Shown one piece after another: positions 41,469-49,293 of a stretch of 64,000 nt of DNA. The notes beneath the pieces are model-generated. The model was not told the origin of the DNA. It worked only from the letters and a program-made list of their open reading frames with translations, and ran no database searches. Source of the stretch: Flavobacterium rhamnosiphilum (GTDB lineage: Bacteria; Bacteroidota; Bacteroidia; Flavobacteriales; Flavobacteriaceae); assembly GCF_004349195.1 (NCBI RefSeq), contig NZ_SMLG01000012.1, positions 61,629 to 125,628 of the forward strand, read 5' to 3'. A program made the position numbers and the translations under genes. How positions within the stretch are numbered: position 1 is the first letter of the stretch; each line of letters starts with the position of its first letter.

Positions 41469-42191
41469 ATGCAAACAACTACTTTATTAGGAAAACTATA
41501 CTTAATCCCTACTACAATGGGCGATTGCGATCCAATGGATGTGTTGCCTCAAACCGTAAAAAGAAGTATTGATTTTATAGATTATTATATTGTTGAAAAC
41601 GAAAAAACAGCCCGAAAATCCATTAAAGGTGTAAATCCTGAAAAGAAACAATCGGAGCTAAAACTTTTTGTATTAAACAAGCATACCGAAACCAAAGAGC
41701 ATTTAGATTTCATAAAACCTTTATTAGAAGGGAAAAACATGGGATTAATGAGCGAAGCTGGTTGTCCTGGTGTTGCTGATCCCGGTGCTGTTATTGTAAA
41801 ATTGGCACATGAAAAAGGAATACAAGTTGTACCGTTAGTTGGGCCTTCTTCTATTCTTTTGGCTATGATGGCTTCCGGAATGAATGGACAAAGTTTTACG
41901 TTTAATGGCTACTTGCCTATTGAAAAAGGAGAAAAAAAGACAGCCCTGAAAAATTTGGAAAAATTATCTCAGGACAAAAACCAATCTCAAATTTTCATAG
42001 AGACTCCGTATCGAAATAATAAAATGCTGGAAGATATTTTACAGGCTATTAATCCCGCAACTCATCTTTGTATTGCAACCGATATTACTTTACCTACAGA
42101 ATATATCAAAACCATGCGAGCTTCTGATTGGAAAAAAACAAAAGTGGATTTACACAACCGCCCTACTATTTTCATCATTCACAAAATGTAA
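41469..42191 (+). CDS. SAM-dependent methyltransferase, tetrapyrrole methylase fold (RsmI-like paralogue)
   Basis: This 240-residue protein starts GKLYLIPTTMGDCDPMDVLPQTVK and contains MSEAGCPGVADPGAVIVKLAHEKGIQVVPLVGPSSILLAMMASG, which is close to the RsmI signature (SDAGTPxISDPG...VxPxPGPSA). RsmI 2'-O-methylates 16S rRNA C1402. Here TPG/IPL-type residues are altered, and the protein is shorter than RsmI (usually about 280 residues), so it is a paralogue whose methyl acceptor is uncertain. It lies 72 bp after the phosphatase gene on the same strand. Confidence 0.88.
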   Translation: MQTTTLLGKLYLIPTTMGDCDPMDVLPQTVKRSIDFIDYYIVENEKTARKSIKGVNPEKKQSELKLFVLNKHTETKEHLDFIKPLLEGKNMGLMSEAGCPGVADPGAVIVKLAHEKGIQVVPLVGPSSILLAMMASGMNGQSFTFNGYLPIEKGEKKTALKNLEKLSQDKNQSQIFIETPYRNNKMLEDILQAINPATHLCIATDITLPTEYIKTMRASDWKKTKVDLHNRPTIFIIHKM

Positions 42192-42697
42192 TATTTCTGA
42201 TTTTTGACTTTAAAACCGAATTCAAAATCATATTTAGGAGTCAATCGCTATCAAAAAAAACCTGAAATACTTCTTTTTTAGCGCTACAATTTCATTTCAA
42301 AATTAAACTTTTTGGAAGGCTTCCTGCTGTCTATTAAATAAACTAAAGAATTACTTACCAAAAAGTTCTTTTTTATTTCGAAATAGCAAATACTTCTTTA
42401 TTTCTTCGATATAGCAAATGGATTTTCCTGCTAAAAAATTCGAACAAAATCCCTGTTTACATTAACATTATTTACAAAAAAATTAACCCGTGCACCTATG
42501 AAAAAAAGGTAATTTTACTACTGCCCACAGTCGTTTTTTGATTCAAAATTCAAAAAAATAAAACTACTGATGTTATGAATTATAATGATTTAAATAAATT
42601 GCAAAAAACAAAAAGGGGAAGAAATGAATTAAGCCTTACTAATTATTGTAATCATTAATGTATTATGTATCAAATCATTAATTCAAAAATAAACATC
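42192..42697. other. AT-rich intergenic region with a 26-bp direct repeat and a paralogue-shared leader motif
   Basis: No convincing gene is present. Two imperfect 26-bp direct repeats (ending ATAGCAAAT) lie at 42366-42391 and 42394-42419. Near the right end AAGGGGAAG (42613-42621) lies 85 bases before the next ATG; the paralogous gene at 53765 has the same word 84 bases before its ATG. No tRNA or terminator hairpin with a T run was seen. Confidence 0.5.
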
Positions 42698-43228
42698 ATG
42701 AAATCATATATAATTGTTTTATTTTTTTTAAGCATAAGTACCATTTATTCTCAGGATAAAATAATTGATTCAGGGCAAGGGAATATTAAAATGGTAAATT
42801 TACCAGGAGTTGTAATTAAAAGTGCCGGTAAAGATTTTTCCATATACCTACCTGATAGAAACCCTGATAAAAGCGTAAGAGCACTTGAAGAAAAATTCAT
42901 TGCCTATGATTTAGGGAGAGATTATGAAGGATTTGAAAATTATTTGGTAATTATGGAAACCAGTAAAGGATCACTGACTGCGACATATAATGAAAATGGT
43001 AAATTGACTAGTGTGATTGAAAATTATAAAAATATAAAACTTCCAAATAGTGTAATTTATTCCATTTACAAAACATATCCAGGTTGGCAGATTGTAAATG
43101 ACAAGTATTTATATTCTCAAAAAGAAGGTGATATCATTAAAAAAGAGTACAATCTTAAAATAAAAAAAGGCAATGAAGTTCGTAAATTAATTGTCAAACC
43201 AGATGGTGAAATTGTTAAAGAAAATTAA
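42698..43228 (+). CDS. Secreted PepSY-like protein, paralogue 1
   Basis: From the ATG at 42698 the protein has 176 residues with a signal peptide (MKSYIIVLFFLSISTIYSQ). The mature part contains LPGVVIKSAGKDFSIYLPDRNPD, AYDLGRDYEGFENYLVIM, SLTATYNENGKLTSVIENYK, LPNSVIYSIYKTYPGWQIV and LIVKPDGEIV. The tail, a helix followed by YPGW and strands ending in PDGEI, resembles the PepSY-like periplasmic fold; I infer this and do not claim an exact family. A closely related gene lies at 53765. A terminator follows directly. Confidence 0.78.
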   Translation: MKSYIIVLFFLSISTIYSQDKIIDSGQGNIKMVNLPGVVIKSAGKDFSIYLPDRNPDKSVRALEEKFIAYDLGRDYEGFENYLVIMETSKGSLTATYNENGKLTSVIENYKNIKLPNSVIYSIYKTYPGWQIVNDKYLYSQKEGDIIKKEYNLKIKKGNEVRKLIVKPDGEIVKEN

Positions 43229-43248
43229 ACTATTAATAACCATAAAGG

Positions 43249-43278
43249 AAAAGCTACCGAATTGGTAGCTTTTTTTTA
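43249..43278 (+). terminator. Terminator after PepSY-like paralogue 1
   Basis: AAAGCTACC pairs with GGTAGCTTT across GAATT and is followed by T residues. Confidence 0.9.
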
Positions 43279-43400
43279 GAATACGATTTAGCAAATAAAT
43301 AAGAAAGGTAAGAACTTAAATTTTTGAAATTATCAGTCCGTAAAAAATTAAAATTAGGATAAAACCAGTACTTTTATAAAAGTAATCAATGTTATTTTTA

Positions 43401-44528
43401 ATGAGTAAACTACCAAATATCAGCACCAGTATTTTTACGGTTATGTCAAAAATGGCAGCTGAATATAACGCCATCAATCTTTCACAAGGTTTTCCAAACT
43501 TTCCTGTTGACGAAAGATTGACTGATATAATTGCCAAACTGGCGAAAGAAAATGTTCATCAATACACACCAATGTCCGGCTACGCGCCATTATTATCAAA
43601 AATAGCGACACTAGTTAATAATTCCTACAGAAGAACTGTTCATCCTGAAACTGAATTGTTAGTTACCGCCGGAGCGACCCAAGCCATTTTCACCACTATC
43701 ACGGCTTTAGTAAAAAATAATGATGACGTAATTATCTTAGATCCAAGTTATGATTGCTATGAAGCACCCGTATTATTGTGCAACGCAAATCCGGTTCGAG
43801 TGGCACTAAACGATGATTATACTCCAAATTGGGAAATTATCGAAAAAGCGTGTTCTGCTAAAACCAAAATGATTATCATTAATAATCCGCATAATCCAAC
43901 GGGGAAGATTTTAACGGAATCCGATTTTGAAGCCTTGGAAATCCTGTTGGAAAAATATCCGGATATTGTACTTCTTTCTGATGAAGTCTATGAATACATC
44001 ACTTTCGAAGAGAAACATATTTCGGCTCATACACGCGAGAAACTATTAAATCGTAGTGTAATGGTTTCCTCTTTCGGAAAATCATTCCACGTAACAGGAT
44101 GGAAAGTAGGCTATCTGGTAGCGCCGGAATACTTAATAGAGGAAATCAAAAAAGTACATCAGTTTTTAGTTTTTAGCGTAAATAGTATTTCTCAAATTGC
44201 TATTAGCGAGTATCTAGACATCGTTTCTATTGCTGAAATCGGGAAATTATATCAGGAAAAACGGGATTACTTTAGACAATTATTAAAAAATAGTCGGTTC
44301 GAACTCATGCCTTGCGAGGGAACTTATTTTCAGGTGGCTTCTTATGCAGCTATATCAAATGAGAATGATGTTGATTTTTGCAAACGCCTCATTATTGAAC
44401 ATGGCGTGGCTGCAATTCCTATTTCTACTTTTTATGCCGATGGAAAAGACCTCAAATTAATACGTTTCTGTTTTGCCAAAGACAATGCGACACTGGAAGA
44501 AGCCGCTAAAAGATTGTGTGTTATTTAA
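43401..44528 (+). CDS. PLP-dependent aminotransferase, methionine aminotransferase type
   Basis: This fold-type I aminotransferase of about 375 residues starts MSKLPNISTSIFTVMSKMAAEYNAINLSQGFPNF, as in the YbdL/methionine aminotransferase group. Other marks are TAGATQAIFTTITAL (PLP phosphate region), NNPHNPTGKIL, LSDEVYEYITFE and the Schiff-base lysine in SSFGKSFHVTGWKVGY. The C-terminal Arg block LIRFCFAKDN is present. YbdL-like enzymes transaminate methionine, phenylalanine and histidine and take part in methionine salvage. I choose the Met at 43401; the ATG at 43389 adds four residues. Confidence 0.92.
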   Translation: MSKLPNISTSIFTVMSKMAAEYNAINLSQGFPNFPVDERLTDIIAKLAKENVHQYTPMSGYAPLLSKIATLVNNSYRRTVHPETELLVTAGATQAIFTTITALVKNNDDVIILDPSYDCYEAPVLLCNANPVRVALNDDYTPNWEIIEKACSAKTKMIIINNPHNPTGKILTESDFEALEILLEKYPDIVLLSDEVYEYITFEEKHISAHTREKLLNRSVMVSSFGKSFHVTGWKVGYLVAPEYLIEEIKKVHQFLVFSVNSISQIAISEYLDIVSIAEIGKLYQEKRDYFRQLLKNSRFELMPCEGTYFQVASYAAISNENDVDFCKRLIIEHGVAAIPISTFYADGKDLKLIRFCFAKDNATLEEAAKRLCVI

Positions 44529-44605
44529 AAGAAACGATTTTGTTTTTTTATTATGCATGCATACTATTTAATTTATTATATTTACAATAAAAAAATATCA
44601 AAAAT

Positions 44606-45487
44606 ATGAGTTATACAGATAAAATGTTACGTGACGATGCCCTGAAAGGTAAAGTGATTGTCGTAACCGGGGGCGGAAGCGGTTTAGGAAAAGCAATGAC
44701 TAAATATTTCTTGGAATTAGGTGCACAAGTTGCCATCACTTCCAGAGATTTAGAAAAACTAAAAAACACTGCTGCAGAACTGGAAACTGAAACAGGTGGA
44801 AAATGTCTTCCGATTCAATGTGATGTGCGTCATTATGAAGAAGTGGAAAATATGCTCCAGGAAGTGTTAAAAGCTTTTGGAAAAGTAGATGTTTTACTGA
44901 ATAATGCTGCCGGAAATTTCATTTCTCCAACCGAAAGATTATCTGCCAATGCTTTTGATACTGTAATTGATATTGTTTTAAAAGGGACCAAAAACTGTAC
45001 ACTTGCTTTTGGAAAACATTGGATTGACACCAAACAAAAATCATCTACCATCTTAAATATCGTAACGACTTACGCTTGGACGGGTTCTGCTTATGTGGTA
45101 CCTAGCGCAACTGCAAAAGCTGGCGTTTTGGCCATGACACGAAGTCTTGCAGTAGAATGGGCAAAATACGGAATTCGTTCTAATGCAATTGCACCGGGAC
45201 CATTCCCTACTAAAGGCGCGTGGGACCGATTATTACCAGGAGATTTAGCCGAAAAATTTGATATGGCTAAAAAAGTACCGTTAAAACGTGTAGGAGATCA
45301 CCAGGAATTGGCCAATTTAGCGGCTTATTTAGTTTCTGATTTTTCTGCGTATGTAAATGGCGAAGTCGTTGTTATTGACGGTGGCGAATGGCTGAAAGGC
45401 GCCGGACAATTTAATATTCTGGAAGCTATTCCCGAAGAACTTTGGGATCAGTTGGAAATGATGATCAAAGCAAAGAAGAATAAATAA
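44606..45487 (+). CDS. SDR family oxidoreductase, 2,4-dienoyl-CoA reductase-like
   Basis: This 293-residue SDR has the cofactor loop TGGGSGLGKAM, NNAAGNFISP, and the block AFDTVIDIVLKGTKN. The region of the usual YxxxK reads VVPSATAKAG: the lysine is kept but the Tyr is missing. The same change is typical of mammalian-type 2,4-dienoyl-CoA reductases of the SDR family, which use other residues, and the NAAGNF motif and 290-residue length fit that group. The probable role is in beta-oxidation of unsaturated fatty acids. It lies 77 bp after the aminotransferase and ends at a bidirectional terminator. Confidence 0.88.
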   Translation: MSYTDKMLRDDALKGKVIVVTGGGSGLGKAMTKYFLELGAQVAITSRDLEKLKNTAAELETETGGKCLPIQCDVRHYEEVENMLQEVLKAFGKVDVLLNNAAGNFISPTERLSANAFDTVIDIVLKGTKNCTLAFGKHWIDTKQKSSTILNIVTTYAWTGSAYVVPSATAKAGVLAMTRSLAVEWAKYGIRSNAIAPGPFPTKGAWDRLLPGDLAEKFDMAKKVPLKRVGDHQELANLAAYLVSDFSAYVNGEVVVIDGGEWLKGAGQFNILEAIPEELWDQLEMMIKAKKNK

Positions 45488-45509
45488 TAGTTTTTATATA
45501 AAATATAAA

Positions 45510-45538
45510 AGAGAGTCATTCACATGGCTCTCTTTTTG
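45510..45538. terminator. Terminator after the dienoyl-CoA reductase-like gene
   Basis: GAGAGTCA and TGGCTCTC (one G-T pair) form a stem flanked by A and T runs, usable by both convergent genes. Confidence 0.88.
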
Positions 45539-45544
45539 TTTCTG

Positions 45545-45856
45545 CTAATTTTTATTATTCTCCAAGGCGAGTAGAATTTCACTTTTCAGCAAGCCGCTTC
45601 CACCGCCATAATGCTGAACAATACTTATATTTGGATTCTGTTTATTGAAAAAAGCGCATAAATTAGTTTCACTTTCTTCCTGAATTCCGGAACCCAACAA
45701 TACAAGGGAAAAATCTTTTTTTAGAAAAATATCCTTCGCTTCCTCATCATTCATAACGCCTACTCCATTCCAATTCTCGTTTGCATTTATTAATCGGACT
45801 ACAGTTGCCAAAATTTCCAGATGTCTTCCTATGTATAAAATATTTATGGTTTCCAT
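45545..45856 (-). CDS. Small CheY-like pseudo-receiver protein
   Basis: The protein of 103 residues (ATG at 45856, METINILYIGRHLEIL) has the strand-helix rhythm of a response-regulator receiver: INILYIGRHLEILATVVRLIN, WNGVGVMNDEEAKDIFLKKDFSLVLLGSG, a helix, then ISIVQHYGG and SEILLALE. In true receivers the strand LVLL is followed by the phospho-acceptor Asp; here that position is Gly (SLVLLGSGI). The conserved acidic pair after strand 1 and the lysine after strand 5 are also missing. It is therefore a pseudo-receiver, probably not phosphorylated and perhaps a binding partner. I cannot name a family. Confidence 0.68.
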   Translation of the reverse strand: METINILYIGRHLEILATVVRLINANENWNGVGVMNDEEAKDIFLKKDFSLVLLGSGIQEESETNLCAFFNKQNPNISIVQHYGGGSGLLKSEILLALENNKN

Positions 45857-45871
45857 CATTCTACTTTTAAA

Positions 45872-45914
45872 AAACACAAACCTCAAAAGAAATTATTCTT
45901 TGAGATCTGTGTTT
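45872..45914 (-). terminator. Terminator after the YceI gene
   Basis: On the - strand AAACACA and CTCAAA words pair with TTTGAG and TGTGTTT, and the stem is followed by T residues. It lies 13 bp after the YceI stop and also upstream of the pseudo-receiver gene. Confidence 0.75.
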
Positions 45915-45926
45915 GTTTACTTTAAA

Positions 45927-46457
45927 TTATTGTTGCAAAAATTGCAATTCGATATTCAAACGAACTTCTTCGCTTACTAAAACACCACCTGTTTCAAGAG
46001 CAGAATTCCAGTTTAATCCCCAATCTTTTCTGTTGATTTTTCCTTCTAATGAAAGTGCCATTTTAGTATTTCCCCATGGATCTTTCATTAATCCTCCATA
46101 TTCTGCAGCTAATTTTACCGATTTTGTAACGCCGTGTAAGGTTAAATCACCAACCAATTCATATTCACCTTCATTAATTTTGGTAAAAGAAGTAGCGCTA
46201 AATTTAATTTCTGGAAATTGTGCAGCATCAAAAAAATCCGGACTCAATAAATGAGTGTCTCTATCTGCATTTCCTGTTGTTATGGAATCAATTGCTCCGG
46301 TAAATTCAATTTTAGCATTTTCAAAATCGTTGTCTTCTGATTCAATCATTGCATCGAATTTTGAAAATTTACCTGAAATAGTAGTGAACATCATGTGTTT
46401 CACTTTAAAACCAATTTCAGAGTGCGTTGGGTCAATTACCCATTTTGTTGTTGACAT
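45927..46457 (-). CDS. YceI family lipid-binding-like protein
   Basis: This 176-residue protein matches the YceI domain: it begins WVIDPTHSEIGFKVKHMMFTTISGKFSKFDA and contains NADRDTHLLSPDFFDAAQFPEIKFSA and GDLTLHGVTKSVKLAAEYGG. YceI folds as a lipocalin-like beta-barrel that binds isoprenoid chains. No signal peptide is present (MSTTKWVIDP), so it is probably cytoplasmic, unlike E. coli YceI. Pirin and a Crp-like regulator lie upstream on the same strand; YceI, pirin and Crp-type regulators often cluster as a stress-responsive group, which is inference here. Confidence 0.95.
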   Translation of the reverse strand: MSTTKWVIDPTHSEIGFKVKHMMFTTISGKFSKFDAMIESEDNDFENAKIEFTGAIDSITTGNADRDTHLLSPDFFDAAQFPEIKFSATSFTKINEGEYELVGDLTLHGVTKSVKLAAEYGGLMKDPWGNTKMALSLEGKINRKDWGLNWNSALETGGVLVSEEVRLNIELQFLQQ

Positions 46458-46496
46458 AGTCTTATTTTTTATTTAAATTGTTATTATTTATTATCA

Positions 46497-46532
46497 TTGA
46501 AATTGCCATTGAAATTGCCATTGAAATTACCT
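46497..46532. repeat. Three tandem 12-bp TTGAAATTGCCA units, locus 2
   Basis: Units at 46497-46508, 46509-46520 and 46521-46532 are TTGAAATTGCCA, TTGAAATTGCCA and TTGAAATTACCT. The array ends on the pirin stop codon. Related words occur before yigZ at 38213. Confidence 0.85.
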
Positions 46533-47284
46533 TACACGCTCATCGGTACTTCCATTAATAGGATTTCGGCATTAGCTGAATCAGCGGTAATTTTAATACT
46601 ATTCGTTTCCCAAATTCCTAATCCGTCACGTTCATTTAAAGCGATGTTCCCTATGGTGAAATCCCCTTTTAAAACAAAAGCATAGATTCCATTTCCCGGT
46701 TTTTTCAATTCATAAGAAGTAGAAAAATCGTTATCAAACTTCCCAATATGGAACCAAGCATCTTGATGAATCCAAACCCCTTCATCTTCTGGATTTGGAG
46801 ATAAAATTTGCTGTAATTTATTGTGACGATCATTTAAATCTAAAGTGATTTGGTCATAACGAGGCGTTACATTTTTCTGATTTGGATAAATCCAAATCTG
46901 CAAAAATTTAACCAACTGATCTTTGTTTTTATTGTACTCGCTGTGAAAAATTCCGGTACCAGCACTCATCGCTTGAATATCGCCTTCTTTGATTACGGTA
47001 GTATTTCCCATACTGTCTTGGTGTTCTAAATCACCTTCGAGCGGAATGGAAATAATTTCCATATTATCATGCGGATGTTTCCCAAAACCCATTCCCTGAT
47101 TGACTCTGTCATCATTCAGAACGCGCAGCACGCCAAAATTCATACGCTCCGGATTTTGATAATTCGCAAAACTAAAAGTATGATACGATTCTAACCAACC
47201 GTGATTGGCATGACCACGGGTATTTGCTTTATGCAAAATGGAATGCGTAATTGCTCCGTCTATTATTTTATCTGTATTTTCCAT
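46532..47284 (-). CDS. Pirin family protein
   Basis: From the ATG at 47284 (MENTDKIIDG) the protein has 250 residues and the double-cupin pirin layout. The metal-binding motif of the first cupin is FGKHPHDNMEIISIPLEG (His-x-His and Glu), with the further ligand in GTGIFHSEYN; RVNQGMGFGKHPHDNME is the family signature. Some pirins show quercetin dioxygenase activity, others act as redox-sensing regulators. An upstream TTG-like start would extend it without conservation. Just upstream is a Crp-like regulator on the same strand. Confidence 0.95.
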   Translation of the reverse strand: MENTDKIIDGAITHSILHKANTRGHANHGWLESYHTFSFANYQNPERMNFGVLRVLNDDRVNQGMGFGKHPHDNMEIISIPLEGDLEHQDSMGNTTVIKEGDIQAMSAGTGIFHSEYNKNKDQLVKFLQIWIYPNQKNVTPRYDQITLDLNDRHNKLQQILSPNPEDEGVWIHQDAWFHIGKFDNDFSTSYELKKPGNGIYAFVLKGDFTIGNIALNERDGLGIWETNSIKITADSANAEILLMEVPMSV

Positions 47285-47374
47285 TGTCGTGTTCTTTAAT
47301 ATTGTGGTACAAAGTTGCGTCAAAAAAAAAGCGCATGCATTGAACTAGGACAAGAAATGAAAAATACCGAGAAT

Positions 47375-47956
47375 TTAGTGTTTAGCGATTTTGGTTCTTA
47401 TTTTACTTAAAAACTCAGCAGAAATACCCAAATAAGAAGCAATGTAATGCTGGGCAACGCGCTGTGAAAGTGTGGGATAATGGTCGAGAAACTCGAGATA
47501 TTTCTCCGTGGCAGTTTTAGAAATAGTATTAAATAAGCGCTCTTGAGTAACCGCCAGATTGCGTTGCATTAGGATCCGGAAAGCGCGTTCAAACTTGGGT
47601 GCTTTGGCAAATAATTCTTCTTTTGTGTCTGGACTAAACATAAAAAATTCACAATCTTCCAATGTTTCGATATATACCCGACTCGGTTTATCTTCGTAAA
47701 TACTAAAAGAAATATCGCTCACCCAGGCATTTTCGATGGCAAATTGTAAAATGACTTCAAAACCATTGGCATCAATATAATATTTCCGGACACAACCTTT
47801 GATAACAAAAGCTTCAAAATTGCACATCTCGCCTTCATGAAGTAAAATCGTTTTCTTAGGAACGGATTTATATTCCAATAAAGAATTGAAAATTTCTAAT
47901 TCTTCTGGCTTAAAAGTGACATAGCGGCTTATGTTTTTATTGATTTGTGAATACAA
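47375..47956 (-). CDS. Crp/Fnr family transcriptional regulator
   Basis: This 193-residue protein has an N-terminal cyclic-nucleotide-binding-like beta-roll (KTILLHEGEMCNFEAFVIKGCVRKYY) and a C-terminal helix-turn-helix (RVAQHYIASYLGISAEFLSKIRTKI). It is shorter than classical Crp because the Bacteroidetes type has a compact C-terminus. Residues that bind cAMP are not conserved, and there is no Fnr cysteine cluster. No ATG is available: a TAG stop lies in frame 24 bases upstream, and the TTG at 47956 is the best start. The pirin gene 91 bp downstream is a probable target; that is inference. Confidence 0.86.
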   Translation of the reverse strand: MYSQINKNISRYVTFKPEELEIFNSLLEYKSVPKKTILLHEGEMCNFEAFVIKGCVRKYYIDANGFEVILQFAIENAWVSDISFSIYEDKPSRVYIETLEDCEFFMFSPDTKEELFAKAPKFERAFRILMQRNLAVTQERLFNTISKTATEKYLEFLDHYPTLSQRVAQHYIASYLGISAEFLSKIRTKIAKH

Positions 47957-48071
47957 AGCAGTCAGTTTTAGAAACTAAAGATAGAAAAAAATGTCAATTA
48001 ATAACCACCAATAAATATATTAAATTAGCAAGATTTCCTCAAAAAATAAAATCCACTCCCAATTAAATTCC

Positions 48072-48079
48072 TATTTTTG
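48072..48079 (+). promoter_or_regulatory. Bacteroidetes -7 box for udk
   Basis: TATTTTTG is an exact TAnnTTTG, 28 bases before the udk ATG. Confidence 0.6.
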
Positions 48080-48107
48080 TCAGGATAAAATACATAACAA
48101 AAAAATT

Positions 48108-48716
48108 ATGCTCATTATAGGAATTGCAGGTGGTACAGGAAGCGGAAAAACAACCGTTGTACATCAAATTATGAATGAATTACCAGAAACCGAAGTAGGA
48201 ATTATTTCGCAAGACTCATATTACAAAGAAAATCACGGACTGTCATTTGATGAAAGAGCATTAATTAATTTTGATCATCCGCGTGCCATTGATTTCGAAT
48301 TATTGGTAACTCACCTTAAAGAATTAAAAGAAGGAAACAACATTAATCAACCCGTTTATTCGTTTGTAACGCACAATAGAACGGACGATACCGTTTTCAC
48401 ACATCCCCGAAAAGTGATGATTGTGGAAGGGATTTTAATTTTGGCAAATCCCGAATTAAGGGAATTATTTGATGTAAAAATATACGTTCATGCTGATTCT
48501 GACGAACGATTAATCCGACGTATGAAACGCGATATCGCTGAACGTGGCCGCGATATGCATGAAGTAATCAACAGATACCAAACAACATTAAAGCCAATGC
48601 ACGAACAGTTTATAGAACCAACCAAAGCATTTGCAGACATCATCATACCAAACGACAAATACAATACGGTCGCCATTGATGTAGTTCGTGCGGTAATAAA
48701 TCAAAAAATTCTATAA
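48108..48716 (+). CDS. udk: Uridine kinase
   Basis: Udk phosphorylates uridine and cytidine with ATP or GTP in pyrimidine salvage. The 202-residue protein has the P-loop GIAGGTGSGKTT (residues 4-15), SQDSYYKEN, NFDHPRAIDFE, VEGILIL and the C-terminal RRMKRDIAERGRDMHEVINRYQTTLKPMHEQFIEPTK, which includes the conserved lid and specificity residues. All match the uridine kinase family at normal length. Confidence 0.97.
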   Translation: MLIIGIAGGTGSGKTTVVHQIMNELPETEVGIISQDSYYKENHGLSFDERALINFDHPRAIDFELLVTHLKELKEGNNINQPVYSFVTHNRTDDTVFTHPRKVMIVEGILILANPELRELFDVKIYVHADSDERLIRRMKRDIAERGRDMHEVINRYQTTLKPMHEQFIEPTKAFADIIIPNDKYNTVAIDVVRAVINQKIL

Positions 48717-48746
48717 TTTAGTTGTAATTTTAGTGTAATAATTATT

Positions 48747-48841
48747 AGGAGCTATTCCCGCTTTCCGTTTCAATCTTTTAGGATGTGAATCTTCCTTCGT
48801 CATCATCACCTACTAAAAGGATTTTCACTGTAATCGGGGCT
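48747..48841 (-). repeat. Dispersed palindromic repeat, copy D
   Basis: Read on the - strand it starts AGCCCCGATTACAGTG, continues AAAATCCTTTTAG, has a partly paired centre, then CTAAAAGATTGAAACGG and ends AAGCGGGAATAGCTCCT. The flanks match copies B and C almost word for word. It lies between udk and the FtsB-like gene, which run in the same direction. Confidence 0.88.
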
Positions 48842-48855
48842 AAAAAAAATAAAAA

Positions 48856-49176
48856 ATGACAAATCCGTACAAAGACAAACCTTGGTTTAAATTTTTAAGT
48901 AACAAATATGTCTGGGTCTTGTTATTTTTTGCTACTTGGATGATTTTTCTGGATAACTATTCCTATTTCGGACATCGTGTTTTAGACAAACAAATCAACG
49001 AATTGGAAGACAATGCAAATTATTATAAGGAAGAAATAAAAAAAGACCAAGAGAATATCAAGCAATTAAAAAACTCAGAACAGATAGAAAAATACGCCCG
49101 AGAAAAATACTATATGAAAAAAGATAGCGAAGATATTTATATCATTGAATTCGAAGGCGACACGATTGAAAAATAA
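48856..49176 (+). CDS. FtsB/DivIC-like septum formation initiator
   Basis: This 106-residue protein has one membrane helix (YVWVLLFFATWMIFLDNYS, about residues 19-37), followed by a coiled coil (LDKQINELEDNANYYKEEIKKDQENIKQLKN) and the short family tail EKYAREKYYMKKDSEDIYII. This is the FtsB/DivIC layout: a bitopic division protein that joins FtsL and FtsQ at the septum. It follows udk on the same strand with the dispersed palindrome in between. Confidence 0.93.
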   Translation: MTNPYKDKPWFKFLSNKYVWVLLFFATWMIFLDNYSYFGHRVLDKQINELEDNANYYKEEIKKDQENIKQLKNSEQIEKYAREKYYMKKDSEDIYIIEFEGDTIEK

Positions 49177-49177
49177 A

Positions 49178-49275
49178 ATCCCATCCCTAAAGGGAAAGGA
49201 GTATAAAATTAATAGTGATTATTGAAAATAAAACACCAAGTTTCGGCTCACTTTCCTTAGGAGAAGGCTGGGATT
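49178..49275. repeat. Long imperfect inverted repeat before mutA
   Basis: AATCCCATCCCTAAAGGGAA (from 49178) is the imperfect complement of the segment ending GGAGAAGGCTGGGATT at 49275, with 50 bases between the arms. The arms are richer in G and C than their surroundings. The repeat begins just after the FtsB-like stop and ends 18 bp before the mutA ATG. Confidence 0.6.
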
Positions 49276-49293
49276 AGGAAAACCATAAACAAA

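Noticed and set aside
42665..42697. Upstream ATG of PepSY-like paralogue 1
   Set aside because: The signal peptide begins at 42698, as in the paralogue at 53765; an 11-residue leader would destroy it.
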